Below, piece by piece: positions 7,134-13,747 of a DNA stretch of 28,307 nucleotides. The stretch covers positions 1-28,307 of IMG/VR virus record IMGVR_UViG_3300050013_000110; one strand, given 5' to 3'. The position numbers were made by a program, and so were the translations under genes. This DNA comes from a virus. The notes beneath the pieces were generated by a model. The model was not told the DNA's origin. It did no database searches and saw only the letters and a program-made list of their open reading frames with translations. The stretch's first letter is position 1; every line of letters starts with the position of its first letter.

Positions 7134-8304
7134 GCGCGTCAGTAAGAACGAGGAGCTGGCCGTTTTAACGTGGGCCGTTACCCACCCCAAAGACGACATT
7201 CCCCTTGTCCCTTCCGACTTCTTTTTTCCCGACCATCAGCTCATGTGGAAGCTCATTAAGGCTGGTTTTAATGACAAGGTACGATTAGAGATTGAGCTGG
7301 GCAAGGTCAACAAGGCCCGCCTCGTGGACGAGTTGTGCGTGGAAGTCGTTGACATAGAACCTCTCTGGCAGGACTTGGCGCAGAAGGCGCAGGGGCGTGA
7401 ACTCATACGCATGCTTGAAAGCCAGCAGGAGAACCCCGACCCGTTAGCCATCGAAGCCTTTATCCAAAGCATGAGGACGGTCGGGCAGGCGAAACCCATC
7501 AGCCAGCTCTTCAACATGGACGAGATCGAGGGGCTGTCGAAGATGAGGATTTTTAAGACCGGCTTCACTACCCTTGACAAGTTTACCAAGCTGATGAAGG
7601 GAGAGTATTGGGTGCTGGCGGGGGAGACCTCTCACGGCAAGACCCAGATGGCCCTCAATATGGCGGTGAACCTTTGCCGCAACCAAGGCGCGAAGGTGTT
7701 GTTTGTCTCGCTGGAAATGACCTACTACCAAATCTTTATACGGCTGGTCAACATGCTCTACGACTTTCCGCTGGAACAGTGCGACTATGGCAACCCGCAG
7801 TTCTTGTCTTTCTTCTACAAAATGTTTATCGAGAACGAGTGGTTGAACAACCTGTGGGTGCAGGAAAGCTGCTCCAACGAACTCTCCGCCGTCCTCGGCT
7901 ATATTCGTCAGGTCAAGCCAGACGTGGCAATCATTGATTATCTGCAACTGATACAGATCGGTGGAAACTCGGGGGAAGAGAAGGTAGTTAATCAGGTAAC
8001 GACCACACTCCGCGCCCGCGCCCAGCACCAGCCCATTATTATGCTGTCACAATTCAGCAGAGGGCAGCCAGGAGACGAGAGGGCCAGTTTGCGGCGGCTC
8101 AAGGGCAGTTCCGCCGTCGAGCAGTCTGCGTCCGTGGTGGTATTCGTGGAGGCGGAGACAAAGGGCCTCGACCCCGAAACGCAGAGGGAAAAAAAGGCGT
8201 GGACATATCGCCTCGTGAAAAATAGAAACTGGGGTACGACTGCCGATTATCCAATAAATATGAACGCGCATTACGGAAAGATGTCAGAAGAGGTGATTCA
8301 ATGA
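7126..8304 (+). CDS. Replicative DNA helicase, DnaB/RecA-fold type
   Basis: A 392-residue protein. The N-terminal 125 residues are a short helical domain. The RecA-like motor follows: Walker A GETSHGKT (166-173), LFVSLEM (192-198), Walker B IIDYLQLI (269-276), LSQFSRG (307-313), LKGSSAVEQSA (325-335) and the arginine-finger region VKNRNWGT (364-371). These are the DnaB C-terminal motifs in order. The enzyme unwinds DNA at the fork using ATP and should pair with the TOPRIM primase at 494. No separate loader gene is recognised. It overlaps both neighbours (8 and 4 bases), so it is coupled to the small-gene operon. Confidence 0.92.
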   Translation: MPERVSKNEELAVLTWAVTHPKDDIPLVPSDFFFPDHQLMWKLIKAGFNDKVRLEIELGKVNKARLVDELCVEVVDIEPLWQDLAQKAQGRELIRMLESQQENPDPLAIEAFIQSMRTVGQAKPISQLFNMDEIEGLSKMRIFKTGFTTLDKFTKLMKGEYWVLAGETSHGKTQMALNMAVNLCRNQGAKVLFVSLEMTYYQIFIRLVNMLYDFPLEQCDYGNPQFLSFFYKMFIENEWLNNLWVQESCSNELSAVLGYIRQVKPDVAIIDYLQLIQIGGNSGEEKVVNQVTTTLRARAQHQPIIMLSQFSRGQPGDERASLRRLKGSSAVEQSASVVVFVEAETKGLDPETQREKKAWTYRLVKNRNWGTTADYPINMNAHYGKMSEEVIQ

Positions 8305-8726
8305 CAAAGGTAGAAGAACTACGAGAACCCGCCTACAACGATGTAGCACACTATCTGTTCGACTGTGGGCATGGTGACAATGCGGAGAAAGAGGCAACTG
8401 CCGAGATTGACCTCCTCATCGCCGCCGCCCGCGCAGAAGGGATAGAGGCGGGCTTGAATAGGGCAAAACATTGGATCGCTAGCCAGGTTGAGCGAGAGAT
8501 TCCCGTTATCAGTCTGCCAAAAGACGGATTGATGGATGCCGTCGCACTCACCCTGTCCGCCATGGTAGAATTGCCAAAATCCTATGGTGATTCCCTGCCC
8601 ATAAAGGAGAAACCCGCCTACTACGCCGTTGGTGACAATGGCCAATCTGGACAAGCCGCAACATCGTCGGGTGCATATTGGAAGTCGATCTATGTGTCGC
8701 CACCTGAAATAAATGGAGGTGAGTAA
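8301..8726 (+). CDS. Hypothetical protein of the KVEELR family (paralogue 1), 141 aa
   Basis: ATG 8301 overlaps the helicase stop (ATGA). The N-terminal KVEELREPAY, then EIDLLIAAARAEGIEAG, match the product at 11044 (RVEELRKVIV, EVDALISAARAEGAEQ). The C-terminal half differs and carries a GHGD...LPKDGLMDAV region of no known motif. A third, cut-short copy is at 10638. Function is unknown. Confidence 0.7.
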   Translation: MTKVEELREPAYNDVAHYLFDCGHGDNAEKEATAEIDLLIAAARAEGIEAGLNRAKHWIASQVEREIPVISLPKDGLMDAVALTLSAMVELPKSYGDSLPIKEKPAYYAVGDNGQSGQAATSSGAYWKSIYVSPPEINGGE

Positions 8727-8995
8727 TGCAGCGGCTAGGCTTTGTCTTTCATGAAGACCTTGAACTTAAGGACGAGTTCGGCCCCATGGTGGAGGCATGG
8801 ATGAACAACACGGGGCACACTGACCGCCGCATCCTATCTCAGGATTGCCTTCACGACCTCTTAGTCAACTGCGCGTGGTGGAAGGGGAAAATGGAAGCCG
8901 ATTATAACCGCTATCGCGGGTCGTATCTGCCCACCGTTGCCTTGCACGGCGACCTCATGGAGACCGACAATGGGTTTCGTGCTGTGGGCAATTGA
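8726..8995 (+). CDS. Hypothetical protein, 89 aa
   Basis: A TAATG overlap with the previous gene and GGAGGTGAG upstream support this start. It has a helical core (DCLHDLLVNCAWWKGKMEAD) and a Trp-rich middle, with no recognised domain. Function is unknown. A 26-residue hydrophobic frame (8970-9050) overlaps its end. Confidence 0.65.
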   Translation: MQRLGFVFHEDLELKDEFGPMVEAWMNNTGHTDRRILSQDCLHDLLVNCAWWKGKMEADYNRYRGSYLPTVALHGDLMETDNGFRAVGN

Positions 8996-9019
8996 CGCTT
9001 TTCTTCTGGGGGTGGCGAC

Positions 9020-9703
9020 ATGGATAGTCGTGAAGCAACCATTACTGTAAGCCCAACAAGTATCAGCTTTTACCTAGATTGTCCTCTCGCGTGGCGGCAC
9101 CGCTACCTCGATAGTTGGGATGTTCCTGACGCGGCCCCCGCTCTGGCGGGCAGTTTCCTCCACAAGACCGTCGCCGACTTCTTAACGGGCGGGCCGCTTC
9201 CATTGTGGGGCGACCTCATGGACGAGATTTCAGAGAAAACGGACTCCGACCCCTTCGCCGCCAAGGAACAGGCAGAGAAGCAGTGGGGCGTCTGGTCGGC
9301 AAACACTCTCTTCCGCGCCCCCGATGGGGTAGAGATTGAGATACGGACGGACGACCCGACCCTGGGGCACGTTCACTGTTTCCTCGACTACGTTCAAGTT
9401 CCCGTCCTCGTTGACCACAAGTTTGTCGGGAAGCTGGGGCGCAAGAAAGAGGCGTTGCAGTTGGCCTTCTACCGCCGCTTTGCCCCCTGCACGACGAGGT
9501 GGGCGTATGAGCTGATCAGCCCCGAAGAGTACAAAGTTCAGTGGGTGAGTGTGCTTGAAATGGACAAGGCCGATGCCCTGATTGACGCGACCCTTGACTG
9601 CATCAAGGAAGGGGATTTTACAGCTGCGCCGAAAAGGTACGGGCGCGACCCCTACTGCGTCTATTGTCCATTTTGTGAGAATTGTGAGGAGGCGAGAAGA
9701 TGA
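9020..9703 (+). CDS. Cas4/RecB-like PD-(D/E)xK nuclease with Cys cluster
   Basis: A 227-residue protein opening with SPTSISFYLDCPLAWRHRYL, the typical start of RecB-family nucleases. Core residues are H48 (GSFLHKTV), D123 (CFLDYV), VDHK with D132 and K134, and ALQLAFYRR (145-153, motif QxxxY). C21 with C213, C216, C219 and C222 near the end (YCVYCPFCENCE) is the arrangement that binds a 4Fe-4S cluster in Cas4 and AddB. Such enzymes resect DNA ends. No cas1 or repeat array is nearby, so a recombination role is more likely than CRISPR adaptation. The binding site is GGGGGTGG before ATG 9020. Confidence 0.82.
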   Translation: MDSREATITVSPTSISFYLDCPLAWRHRYLDSWDVPDAAPALAGSFLHKTVADFLTGGPLPLWGDLMDEISEKTDSDPFAAKEQAEKQWGVWSANTLFRAPDGVEIEIRTDDPTLGHVHCFLDYVQVPVLVDHKFVGKLGRKKEALQLAFYRRFAPCTTRWAYELISPEEYKVQWVSVLEMDKADALIDATLDCIKEGDFTAAPKRYGRDPYCVYCPFCENCEEARR

Positions 9704-9897
9704 AAGAGATACCAAGCGGATTTTCTTGCAATGGTTGTGTCTTTCTGGGGGCAGATGATGACGGGTGGATAGACCTGTACCAGTGTACCCTGTTAATTGG
9801 TGCCTGGGGAGAGAGCGGGGAGCGGATTAGTGAATGTCTTGCCACCTATCCCAACGGAGCAACGGTGACGATTGTACCAAAGGAGAGGGCGGGCTAG
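9700..9897 (+). CDS. Small Cys-rich protein, 65 aa
   Basis: ATG 9700 overlaps the nuclease stop (ATGA). Cysteines form SCNGC, then YQC and SEC, a zinc-finger-like set. The end TIVPKERAG is encoded by a TTGTACCAAAGGAGA stretch (9872-9886) that recurs exactly at 12344-12358, although here no gene begins beside it. It is the last gene before the promoter at 9911. Function is unknown. Confidence 0.6.
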   Translation: MKEIPSGFSCNGCVFLGADDDGWIDLYQCTLLIGAWGESGERISECLATYPNGATVTIVPKERAG

Positions 9898-9910
9898 TGT
9901 AATTTACCCC

Positions 9911-9938
9911 TTGCAGGAATTACGAAACTCCGTATAAT
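9911..9938 (+). promoter_or_regulatory. Sigma70-type promoter TTGCAG-16-TATAAT
   Basis: TTGCAG (9911-9916), a 16-base spacer and TATAAT (9933-9938) lie in the 97-base gap before the gene at 9995. Bases from TACCCC before the -35 to TAGTA after the -10 are closely matched by the minus-strand promoter at 14523-14550. Expected start is near 9945. Confidence 0.75.
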
Positions 9939-9994
9939 AGTAATATAGGAAATACGGGCAAGTCGCTATCGGCGCACCGTAATAGGAGGTTCAA

Positions 9995-10561
9995 ATGGGT
10001 GAAAACTACAGCAGCAGGAAGTGGACGGTTTCTGACATTATCGACACCTACGGCCCGTCTAAGATGGGGTCGTTCAAGCTGACCTTCAAGGCGACGGACG
10101 GGAATATCTCCACTACCGTCAAAAAGTGGTTCAATAAGGGCGAGGCATTGTGGGAGAACGGCAAGGAGTTCACCGCTGCGCTTGAGGAAGTCACCAATAC
10201 CTACGGCACCGATCTCATGGTGAAAGAGGACAAGCCCGCTTTCGGGGGTGGTTTCAAGAAGGATGACCCTCAAAAGGAAGCCCGCATCATGCGGGGCAAC
10301 GCCCTGAACGCGGCGAGTTATCTGTTCGCGGGGAAGGGAAAGGACTGCCAGGGCGCAATGTGGGCCACCTTCCGTGCGATGGATGAGTTCCTGAAAACAG
10401 AGAAGCGGGTTAGAATGTCCACCACCGAGCAGCACGCGGCCATCGTCAAGATGTTCAAGGACGATATTCCAAACGCCCGCGCCGCAGTGTGGAGCAAGTT
10501 CGGGCGGGAGTATATTGAGGAACTTTCGTTCGAGGAGGCGGCTTCTTTTCGTGGGGAATGA
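9995..10561 (+). CDS. Possible ssDNA-binding/recombination protein, 188 aa
   Basis: It is first in a transcription unit, with its own promoter and TAGGAGG (9982-9988) before ATG 9995, so high expression is likely. The N-terminal 85 residues (SFKLTFKATDGNISTTVKKW) are beta-rich and could be an OB fold. After a Gly-rich hinge (AFGGGFKKDD) comes a helical part (QKEARIMRGNALNAASYLF). This plan, OB-like domain followed by a helix rich in Arg, Asn and Ala, is seen in phage ssDNA-binding proteins, and the neighbouring Cas4-like nuclease fits a recombination pair. I did not recognise the family for certain. Gene order and promoter are seen; the role is inference. Confidence 0.5.
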   Translation: MGENYSSRKWTVSDIIDTYGPSKMGSFKLTFKATDGNISTTVKKWFNKGEALWENGKEFTAALEEVTNTYGTDLMVKEDKPAFGGGFKKDDPQKEARIMRGNALNAASYLFAGKGKDCQGAMWATFRAMDEFLKTEKRVRMSTTEQHAAIVKMFKDDIPNARAAVWSKFGREYIEELSFEEAASFRGE

Positions 10562-10637
10562 AGACCCCCGCCTAGCCCTTCTTCTTTGGACGTTCGATGC
10601 ACACGAGGTAGACCAATGAAGGCAAAGGAGGCCGGCA

Positions 10638-10691
10638 ATGACAAGTAAGGTAGAGGAACTGAACAAGAAGGCTGAGGGGGTGAAGATATGA
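10638..10691 (+). CDS. 17-residue remnant or leader of the KVEELR family (paralogue 2)
   Basis: A short frame (MTSKVEELNKKAEGVKI) has a very strong binding site (AAAGGAGG, 10624-10631) and an ATGA overlap with the next gene. Its first residues and the leader around it match the start of the gene at 11044. It may be a deleted paralogue that persists because it delivers ribosomes to the next gene. Confidence 0.4.
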   Translation: MTSKVEELNKKAEGVKI

Positions 10692-10873
10692 CCTATATCA
10701 TCAGCAAGGAAGTTGATAGTGCTTGTCTGAACTGTACCCGATTGGGTAATGGCTGCGCGGGCGGTGTGCCGCGAACGAACGTGTCAATGTCTTGCCGGCG
10801 GACGCCCGACGCCACATGGAACGGCGATCATGGCGGGTTCACAGTGAAGGAGGCGGCTAGTGAAGTGCATTGA
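10688..10873 (+). CDS. Small Cys-rich protein, 61 aa
   Basis: ATG 10688 overlaps the preceding TGA. It has CLNC, then GNGC and MSC (about residues 13-36), spaced as in small zinc-binding proteins. The ending GFTVKEAASEVH overlaps the next gene by 14 bases. Similar small Cys-rich phage proteins are of unknown role. Confidence 0.6.
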   Translation: MTYIISKEVDSACLNCTRLGNGCAGGVPRTNVSMSCRRTPDATWNGDHGGFTVKEAASEVH

Positions 10874-11060
10874 TTGCGGCAAGCACGGCATGGTTTTTTG
10901 CGCTATGGGTGAGACGATTTTGAAGTCTGAACTGTGTTGCCAAGCGAGCAACGAAAAAGTGGTCGTGGCGGGCGCAACCAAAGCGGTCATGACGGCAACG
11001 GAAGCGCCCACATGGTGTCCGCTGAAGCATGAGGAGGCCGACAATGGCAACAAGGGTTGA
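10860..11060 (+). CDS. Small Cys-rich protein, 66 aa, GTG start
   Basis: GTG 10860 follows AGGAGGCGG at a good distance. It begins with KCIDCGKHG, followed by FC, LCC and WC, up to six Cys in 66 residues. Zinc binding is likely; function is unknown. It overlaps the next gene by 17 bases. Confidence 0.6.
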   Translation: MKCIDCGKHGMVFCAMGETILKSELCCQASNEKVVVAGATKAVMTATEAPTWCPLKHEEADNGNKG

Positions 11061-11367
11061 GGAACTGCGAAAAGTGATTGTCAGTGATTGGTGGTTTGAG
11101 CAAAAAGTTATGGATGAGGTTGATGCCCTTATTTCTGCCGCCCGCGCAGAGGGGGCGGAGCAGGAGAGGGAGAGGATAAGAAAAGTCTCTCGCTTCCTTC
11201 TGGCAAACGAGAACGTGGAAGAAGGTTTTGAGTTGTGTACTGGCGACGAGGAGTATGGCAGTTATATTATTGTGCCAACAGACAATTACCGACTGGTGCG
11301 AGAAACGGATATGTTCCCTGAAGTTCCCGCTTCCGTCCTCGCCCCTGATACAAAGGAGGGGAAGTGA
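11044..11367 (+). CDS. Hypothetical protein of the KVEELR family (paralogue 3), 107 aa
   Basis: I chose ATG 11044, seven bases after AGGAGG (11031-11036), rather than an in-frame ATG at 11029 that contains part of that site. The N-terminus matches 8301 and 10638. The rest is helical (RAEGAEQERERIRKVSRFLL), then beta-rich, ending LAPDTKEGK. Its last codons form the binding site of the next gene, and the stop overlaps a GTG start (GTGA). Function is unknown. Confidence 0.68.
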   Translation: MATRVEELRKVIVSDWWFEQKVMDEVDALISAARAEGAEQERERIRKVSRFLLANENVEEGFELCTGDEEYGSYIIVPTDNYRLVRETDMFPEVPASVLAPDTKEGK

Positions 11368-11606
11368 GCGACAAGGCGAAGAAACTCCAAACCATGCTGG
11401 AGGGGCTAGGGCACAAGAATGTGAGGGTGTGGTGGGAGCCGATTAATAACGTGGTCAGTGCCCCAAAAGGCTGGATGTACTACAGCGACAACGAGAGGCT
11501 TGCCGAAGGAGAGGGGCTTGGCATCGGCTACAACTTCGCGGAGGCAACAGAATACATCCGCCTGTACATGAAAGCGGCGACCCCTGCCCCAAAGGAGAAG
11601 CCATGA
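11364..11606 (+). CDS. Hypothetical protein, 80 aa, GTG start
   Basis: GTG 11364 overlaps the previous TGA, after CAAAGGAGGGG. It has an N-terminal helix (SDKAKKLQTMLEGLG), then VRVWWEPI and a Tyr-rich region. The end TPAPKEKP is encoded by the recurrent CCAAAGGAGAAGCC. Function is unknown. Confidence 0.6.
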   Translation: MSDKAKKLQTMLEGLGHKNVRVWWEPINNVVSAPKGWMYYSDNERLAEGEGLGIGYNFAEATEYIRLYMKAATPAPKEKP

Positions 11607-12058
11607 CTCTCACTGACCTTGTTCCTTCTCTTGAAGTCTGCCAGCAGTTGAAGGTGGCTGGATTCCCGCAGGATACGGCGATGGTGTGGGCGAATAAACA
11701 TGATTTTGACGACGACACCGACCCCTTCACGTTTAATGTTGCAGATTGGATTGTTGTAGAAAGAATCGGAATGCTTGACGATGATGGAGACCCGATGAAC
11801 GAGTTTGTTGCCGCCCCTACCGCCGAGGGGATCCTGAGGGAGTTGCCGCCCTATTTACGGGGAAGTTGCGTTCAACTTGATTTGAACGTATCGCATGTGG
11901 TAGGCTGCAATTTTGACGGCGTACAACAAGAACCGTTGTGGATAGTCCAATGGTGTTGCCCAGAAATAGATGAGGTTGTGGGGAGACAAGAGTCGCGGTC
12001 TTTTCTTGTCCTTGCCGCTTCTGCCGCCTATTTCTGGTGGAAAGGGGAGAAGCCATGA
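11603..12058 (+). CDS. Hypothetical protein of the LxxAGF family (paralogue 2), 151 aa
   Basis: ATG 11603 overlaps the previous stop. SLEVCQQLKVAGFPQD, an acidic middle (DFDDDTDPF) and AAPTAEGILRELPPYL are marks of a common phage protein family, and the product at 6768 shares the opening. A C-terminal Trp-rich piece (WIVQWCCPE) follows. No function is assigned to this family as far as I know. Confidence 0.7.
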   Translation: MTLTDLVPSLEVCQQLKVAGFPQDTAMVWANKHDFDDDTDPFTFNVADWIVVERIGMLDDDGDPMNEFVAAPTAEGILRELPPYLRGSCVQLDLNVSHVVGCNFDGVQQEPLWIVQWCCPEIDEVVGRQESRSFLVLAASAAYFWWKGEKP

Positions 12059-12366
12059 ACTACGACACGATGAGTGTGCAAGGTTTACTTGACCGGTATG
12101 TCAGAGTCACAAATACCGATGTCACGAGTTCCCACTATGAGGGACAAAAGCCCGCAGAATTGGAGCGAACCGTCTCCGCCCTCCGCAAGGCCGTCATCCG
12201 AGAGGCAAGCGTGGGGGAAGTGACCGTGAAGGTTACAGAGAGCGAAGATGAACTCACTGCTCCTGTCGGCTCTCCCGATAGAATCGTTACGTGTTCTGAG
12301 CAGATTGTTTCTCAGGCTTGGGTTCCAGAAGGGAAGTATAACCTTGTACCAAAGGAGACCCCATGA
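12055..12366 (+). CDS. Hypothetical protein, 103 aa
   Basis: ATG 12055 (ATGA overlap, after AAAGGGGAG) is preferred to the in-frame 12037. A helical first half (LERTVSALRKAVIREAS) is followed by a beta-rich second half. It ends NLVPKETP, encoded by the TTGTACCAAAGGAGA copy (12344-12358). Function is unknown. Confidence 0.62.
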   Translation: MNYDTMSVQGLLDRYVRVTNTDVTSSHYEGQKPAELERTVSALRKAVIREASVGEVTVKVTESEDELTAPVGSPDRIVTCSEQIVSQAWVPEGKYNLVPKETP

Positions 12367-12515
12367 AGGGCGACCAGTTCGCGCCAATTGAGGCACCTTA
12401 TCTGAAATTATGGAGGGAGAGACTGGCAGATAAAGACACTCCCCGCCCGACGAAGGAATTAGACAAGGTGGTGGCGCAGATTAAGAAAGGAAAACTTCCC
12501 AAAAGGAGAAAATGA
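12363..12515 (+). CDS. Small basic protein, 50 aa
   Basis: This ORF runs from ATG 12363 to TGA 12513-12515, with CCAAAGGAGA upstream and ATGA overlaps at both ends. The N-terminal half contains PYLKLWRERLAD; the end is very basic (KKGKLPKRRK). It could bind nucleic acid, but no motif supports this. Confidence 0.55.
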   Translation: MKGDQFAPIEAPYLKLWRERLADKDTPRPTKELDKVVAQIKKGKLPKRRK

Positions 12516-12913
12516 TGTCCGTATTCAGCGGAAACCCGCCACCGCCTTCGGGCAATGACGGCGCGTACGACCTCCTTTTCCAATTAGACGCGTTCAGGGC
12601 GCAGACAAAATTTGCCTTGAACTGCCTCCCCTACAAGATTCGCATGGCCGCTCCGTCAATAAAAGAGTTAGCGGACGAGTTCTGCTCTAGTTCTATTGGG
12701 CAAGGAACGGCGGCGGATAGTCTAATGGGGATTCGCGTTGTGGAGTGTTCCCTTGTTCCCGACCATGAGGCGTGGGTTTTCTACCGCGACTTAGCCGCCG
12801 AGTTGGGGTTCAGCGTAAAGAAAATCAAGTGGGGCAAACCCAAAAGCCCCCTTTCGGGGGCTGAGTTTAGGGCAACCGAGCATCCTGTTTTACGGGTTCG
12901 CGCCCCTGCATGA
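12512..12913 (+). CDS. Hypothetical protein, 133 aa
   Basis: It starts at ATG 12512 or 12515 after AAAAGGAG. A Pro/Gly-rich N-terminus (GNPPPPSGN) leads into a helical, then mixed, domain. Codons for the last 20 residues cross the hairpin at 12845-12862 and read into the minus-strand remnant described separately, so the true C-terminus may have been altered by that sequence. Function is unknown. Confidence 0.55.
   Translation: MMSVFSGNPPPPSGNDGAYDLLFQLDAFRAQTKFALNCLPYKIRMAAPSIKELADEFCSSSIGQGTAADSLMGIRVVECSLVPDHEAWVFYRDLAAELGFSVKKIKWGKPKSPLSGAEFRATEHPVLRVRAPA
12845..12862 (-). terminator. Rho-independent terminator on the minus strand
   Basis: Read on the minus strand this is AGCCCCC, GAAA tetraloop, GGGGGCT, then TTTTGGGTTT (overlapping the last stem base). 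It lies 4 bases after the stop of the minus-strand remnant at 12867, and inside a + strand gene. Confidence 0.6.
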
Positions 12914-13013
12914 GATACATCTTCAATCCCGTGAGGAGCATTTCCCCGTACGTCACCCCGTCCTCGATGGCGCGGTACTTGACAATGTAATTGTTCCAAA
13001 TATAATAAAACCC
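12867..13013 (-). pseudogene. Possible remnant (3' end) of a minus-strand gene
   Basis: The minus frame ending TAA 12867-12869 reads naturally as protein (GFYYIWNNYIVKYRAIEDG, then GEMLLTGLKMYLMQGRE) and is followed at once by a canonical terminator. No ATG, GTG or TTG opens the longer frame; only GTG 12956, giving 29 residues, is available. All other genes here are on the plus strand. It may be the tail of a gene lost by recombination, or a chance frame. The AT-rich first part coincides with the plus-strand promoter at 12979. Confidence 0.3.
12979..13006 (+). promoter_or_regulatory. Consensus sigma70 promoter TTGACA-16-TATAAT
   Basis: Both hexamers are perfect: TTGACA at 12979-12984 and TATAAT at 13001-13006. 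A short leader with a CCCC...GGGG hairpin and TAAGGAGG leads to the TTG start at 13039. It gives the HNH-like gene its own transcript. Confidence 0.75.
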
Positions 13014-13038
13014 CCGTGGAGTGGGGTAAGGAGGCAAC

Positions 13039-13374
13039 TTGGGTATCTATGCCAAAGATATCTTAGATTTCCAGCACCACATGCGGCGACTGGTCAAAGA
13101 CGAGTTTCCATCGGCATTTGGCGGCAAAGCCGAGGTTGGGCACCACTTGCTGCGGCGGCTGAACCACCCCAGCCAAGTGAACGATCCCCGCGTCATCGTT
13201 CCCGTCACGGCGAAGCAACACGACCAATTTCATGCCAACCCGCCGACCATTGTGTTTTTAGGGTTTTCCCTAGACAGGAACAACGAGATTGTCGGAGTCC
13301 TGTTTGATTACCACGGCAAGGAGTATGGGTGGTTAAATAGAAAGTGGCTTGAGGCATGGAAGGCGATAGATTAA
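13039..13374 (+). CDS. HNH-like protein, 111 aa, TTG start
   Basis: It starts at TTG 13039, five bases after AAGGAGG (13028-13034). The motif GHHLLRRLNHPSQVNDPR, then VPVTAKQHDQFH, is a His-His ... Asn ... His-x3-His layout like the beta-beta-metal core of HNH nucleases. The flanks are short, with a beta-rich end (IVFLGFSLDRNNEIVGV). Family HNH enzymes nick or cut DNA and in phages often act with packaging or recombination. It stands alone, with promoter and terminator, after the polycistronic run, which suggests separate timing. The nuclease assignment comes from motif spacing only. Confidence 0.6.
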   Translation: MGIYAKDILDFQHHMRRLVKDEFPSAFGGKAEVGHHLLRRLNHPSQVNDPRVIVPVTAKQHDQFHANPPTIVFLGFSLDRNNEIVGVLFDYHGKEYGWLNRKWLEAWKAID

Positions 13375-13379
13375 ACACT

Positions 13380-13401
13380 AAGGCCCCGCAAGGGGCCTTT
13401 T
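13380..13401 (+). terminator. Rho-independent terminator after the HNH-like gene
   Basis: The 8-bp stem AAGGCCCC / GGGGCCTT (13380-13387, 13392-13399) has a GCAA tetraloop and a TTTT tail, 5 bases after the stop at 13374. It ends the rightward arm. Confidence 0.85.
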
Positions 13402-13555
13402 CCATTTCTACTGTGACAACTTTTGGCGGGTTACTGTGACATCCAACTCAGAAAGTTAACAGAAACCGCAACAATTTGACATGGAGGTATCCGGCCTTTC
13501 CCGAGGTGTCCAGAAACCATTTATATATAGAAATGGGGAACGGAATGACCCGCTC

Positions 13556-13603
13556 ACACTTTAACGGTGCATAATCTGACCCCGACCTACACTTTCACGG
13601 TGC
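13556..13603 (+). repeat. Pair of 15-bp direct repeats
   Basis: ACACTTTAACGGTGC (13556-13570) and ACACTTTCACGGTGC (13589-13603) differ at one base and begin 33 bases apart, about three helical turns. TGACCCC (13577-13583) between them is mirrored by GGGGTCA (13616-13622). The phasing suggests binding sites for a dimeric DNA-binding protein or the end of a transposable element. Confidence 0.65.
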
Positions 13604-13747
13604 TAACGTTTTGCTGGGGTCAGCAAGGCGTGACGAGTTGTCATAACCCTTAAGATTTTCTGAAGTATTCGGTATTTCCTAAGAGATCGAACCGGCTACA
13701 ATCCGTAGCCATTTTGCCGACGTGGACAAAATGGTGGACACCGCCCT

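Noticed and set aside
9020-9703. Cas4 of a phage CRISPR system
   Set aside because: No cas1, cas2 or repeat-spacer array is present in the window; the enzyme fits a recombination nuclease equally well.
13400-13640. A complete IS21-family element
   Set aside because: Only repeat-like end sequences are seen; there is no istA or istB reading frame nearby.
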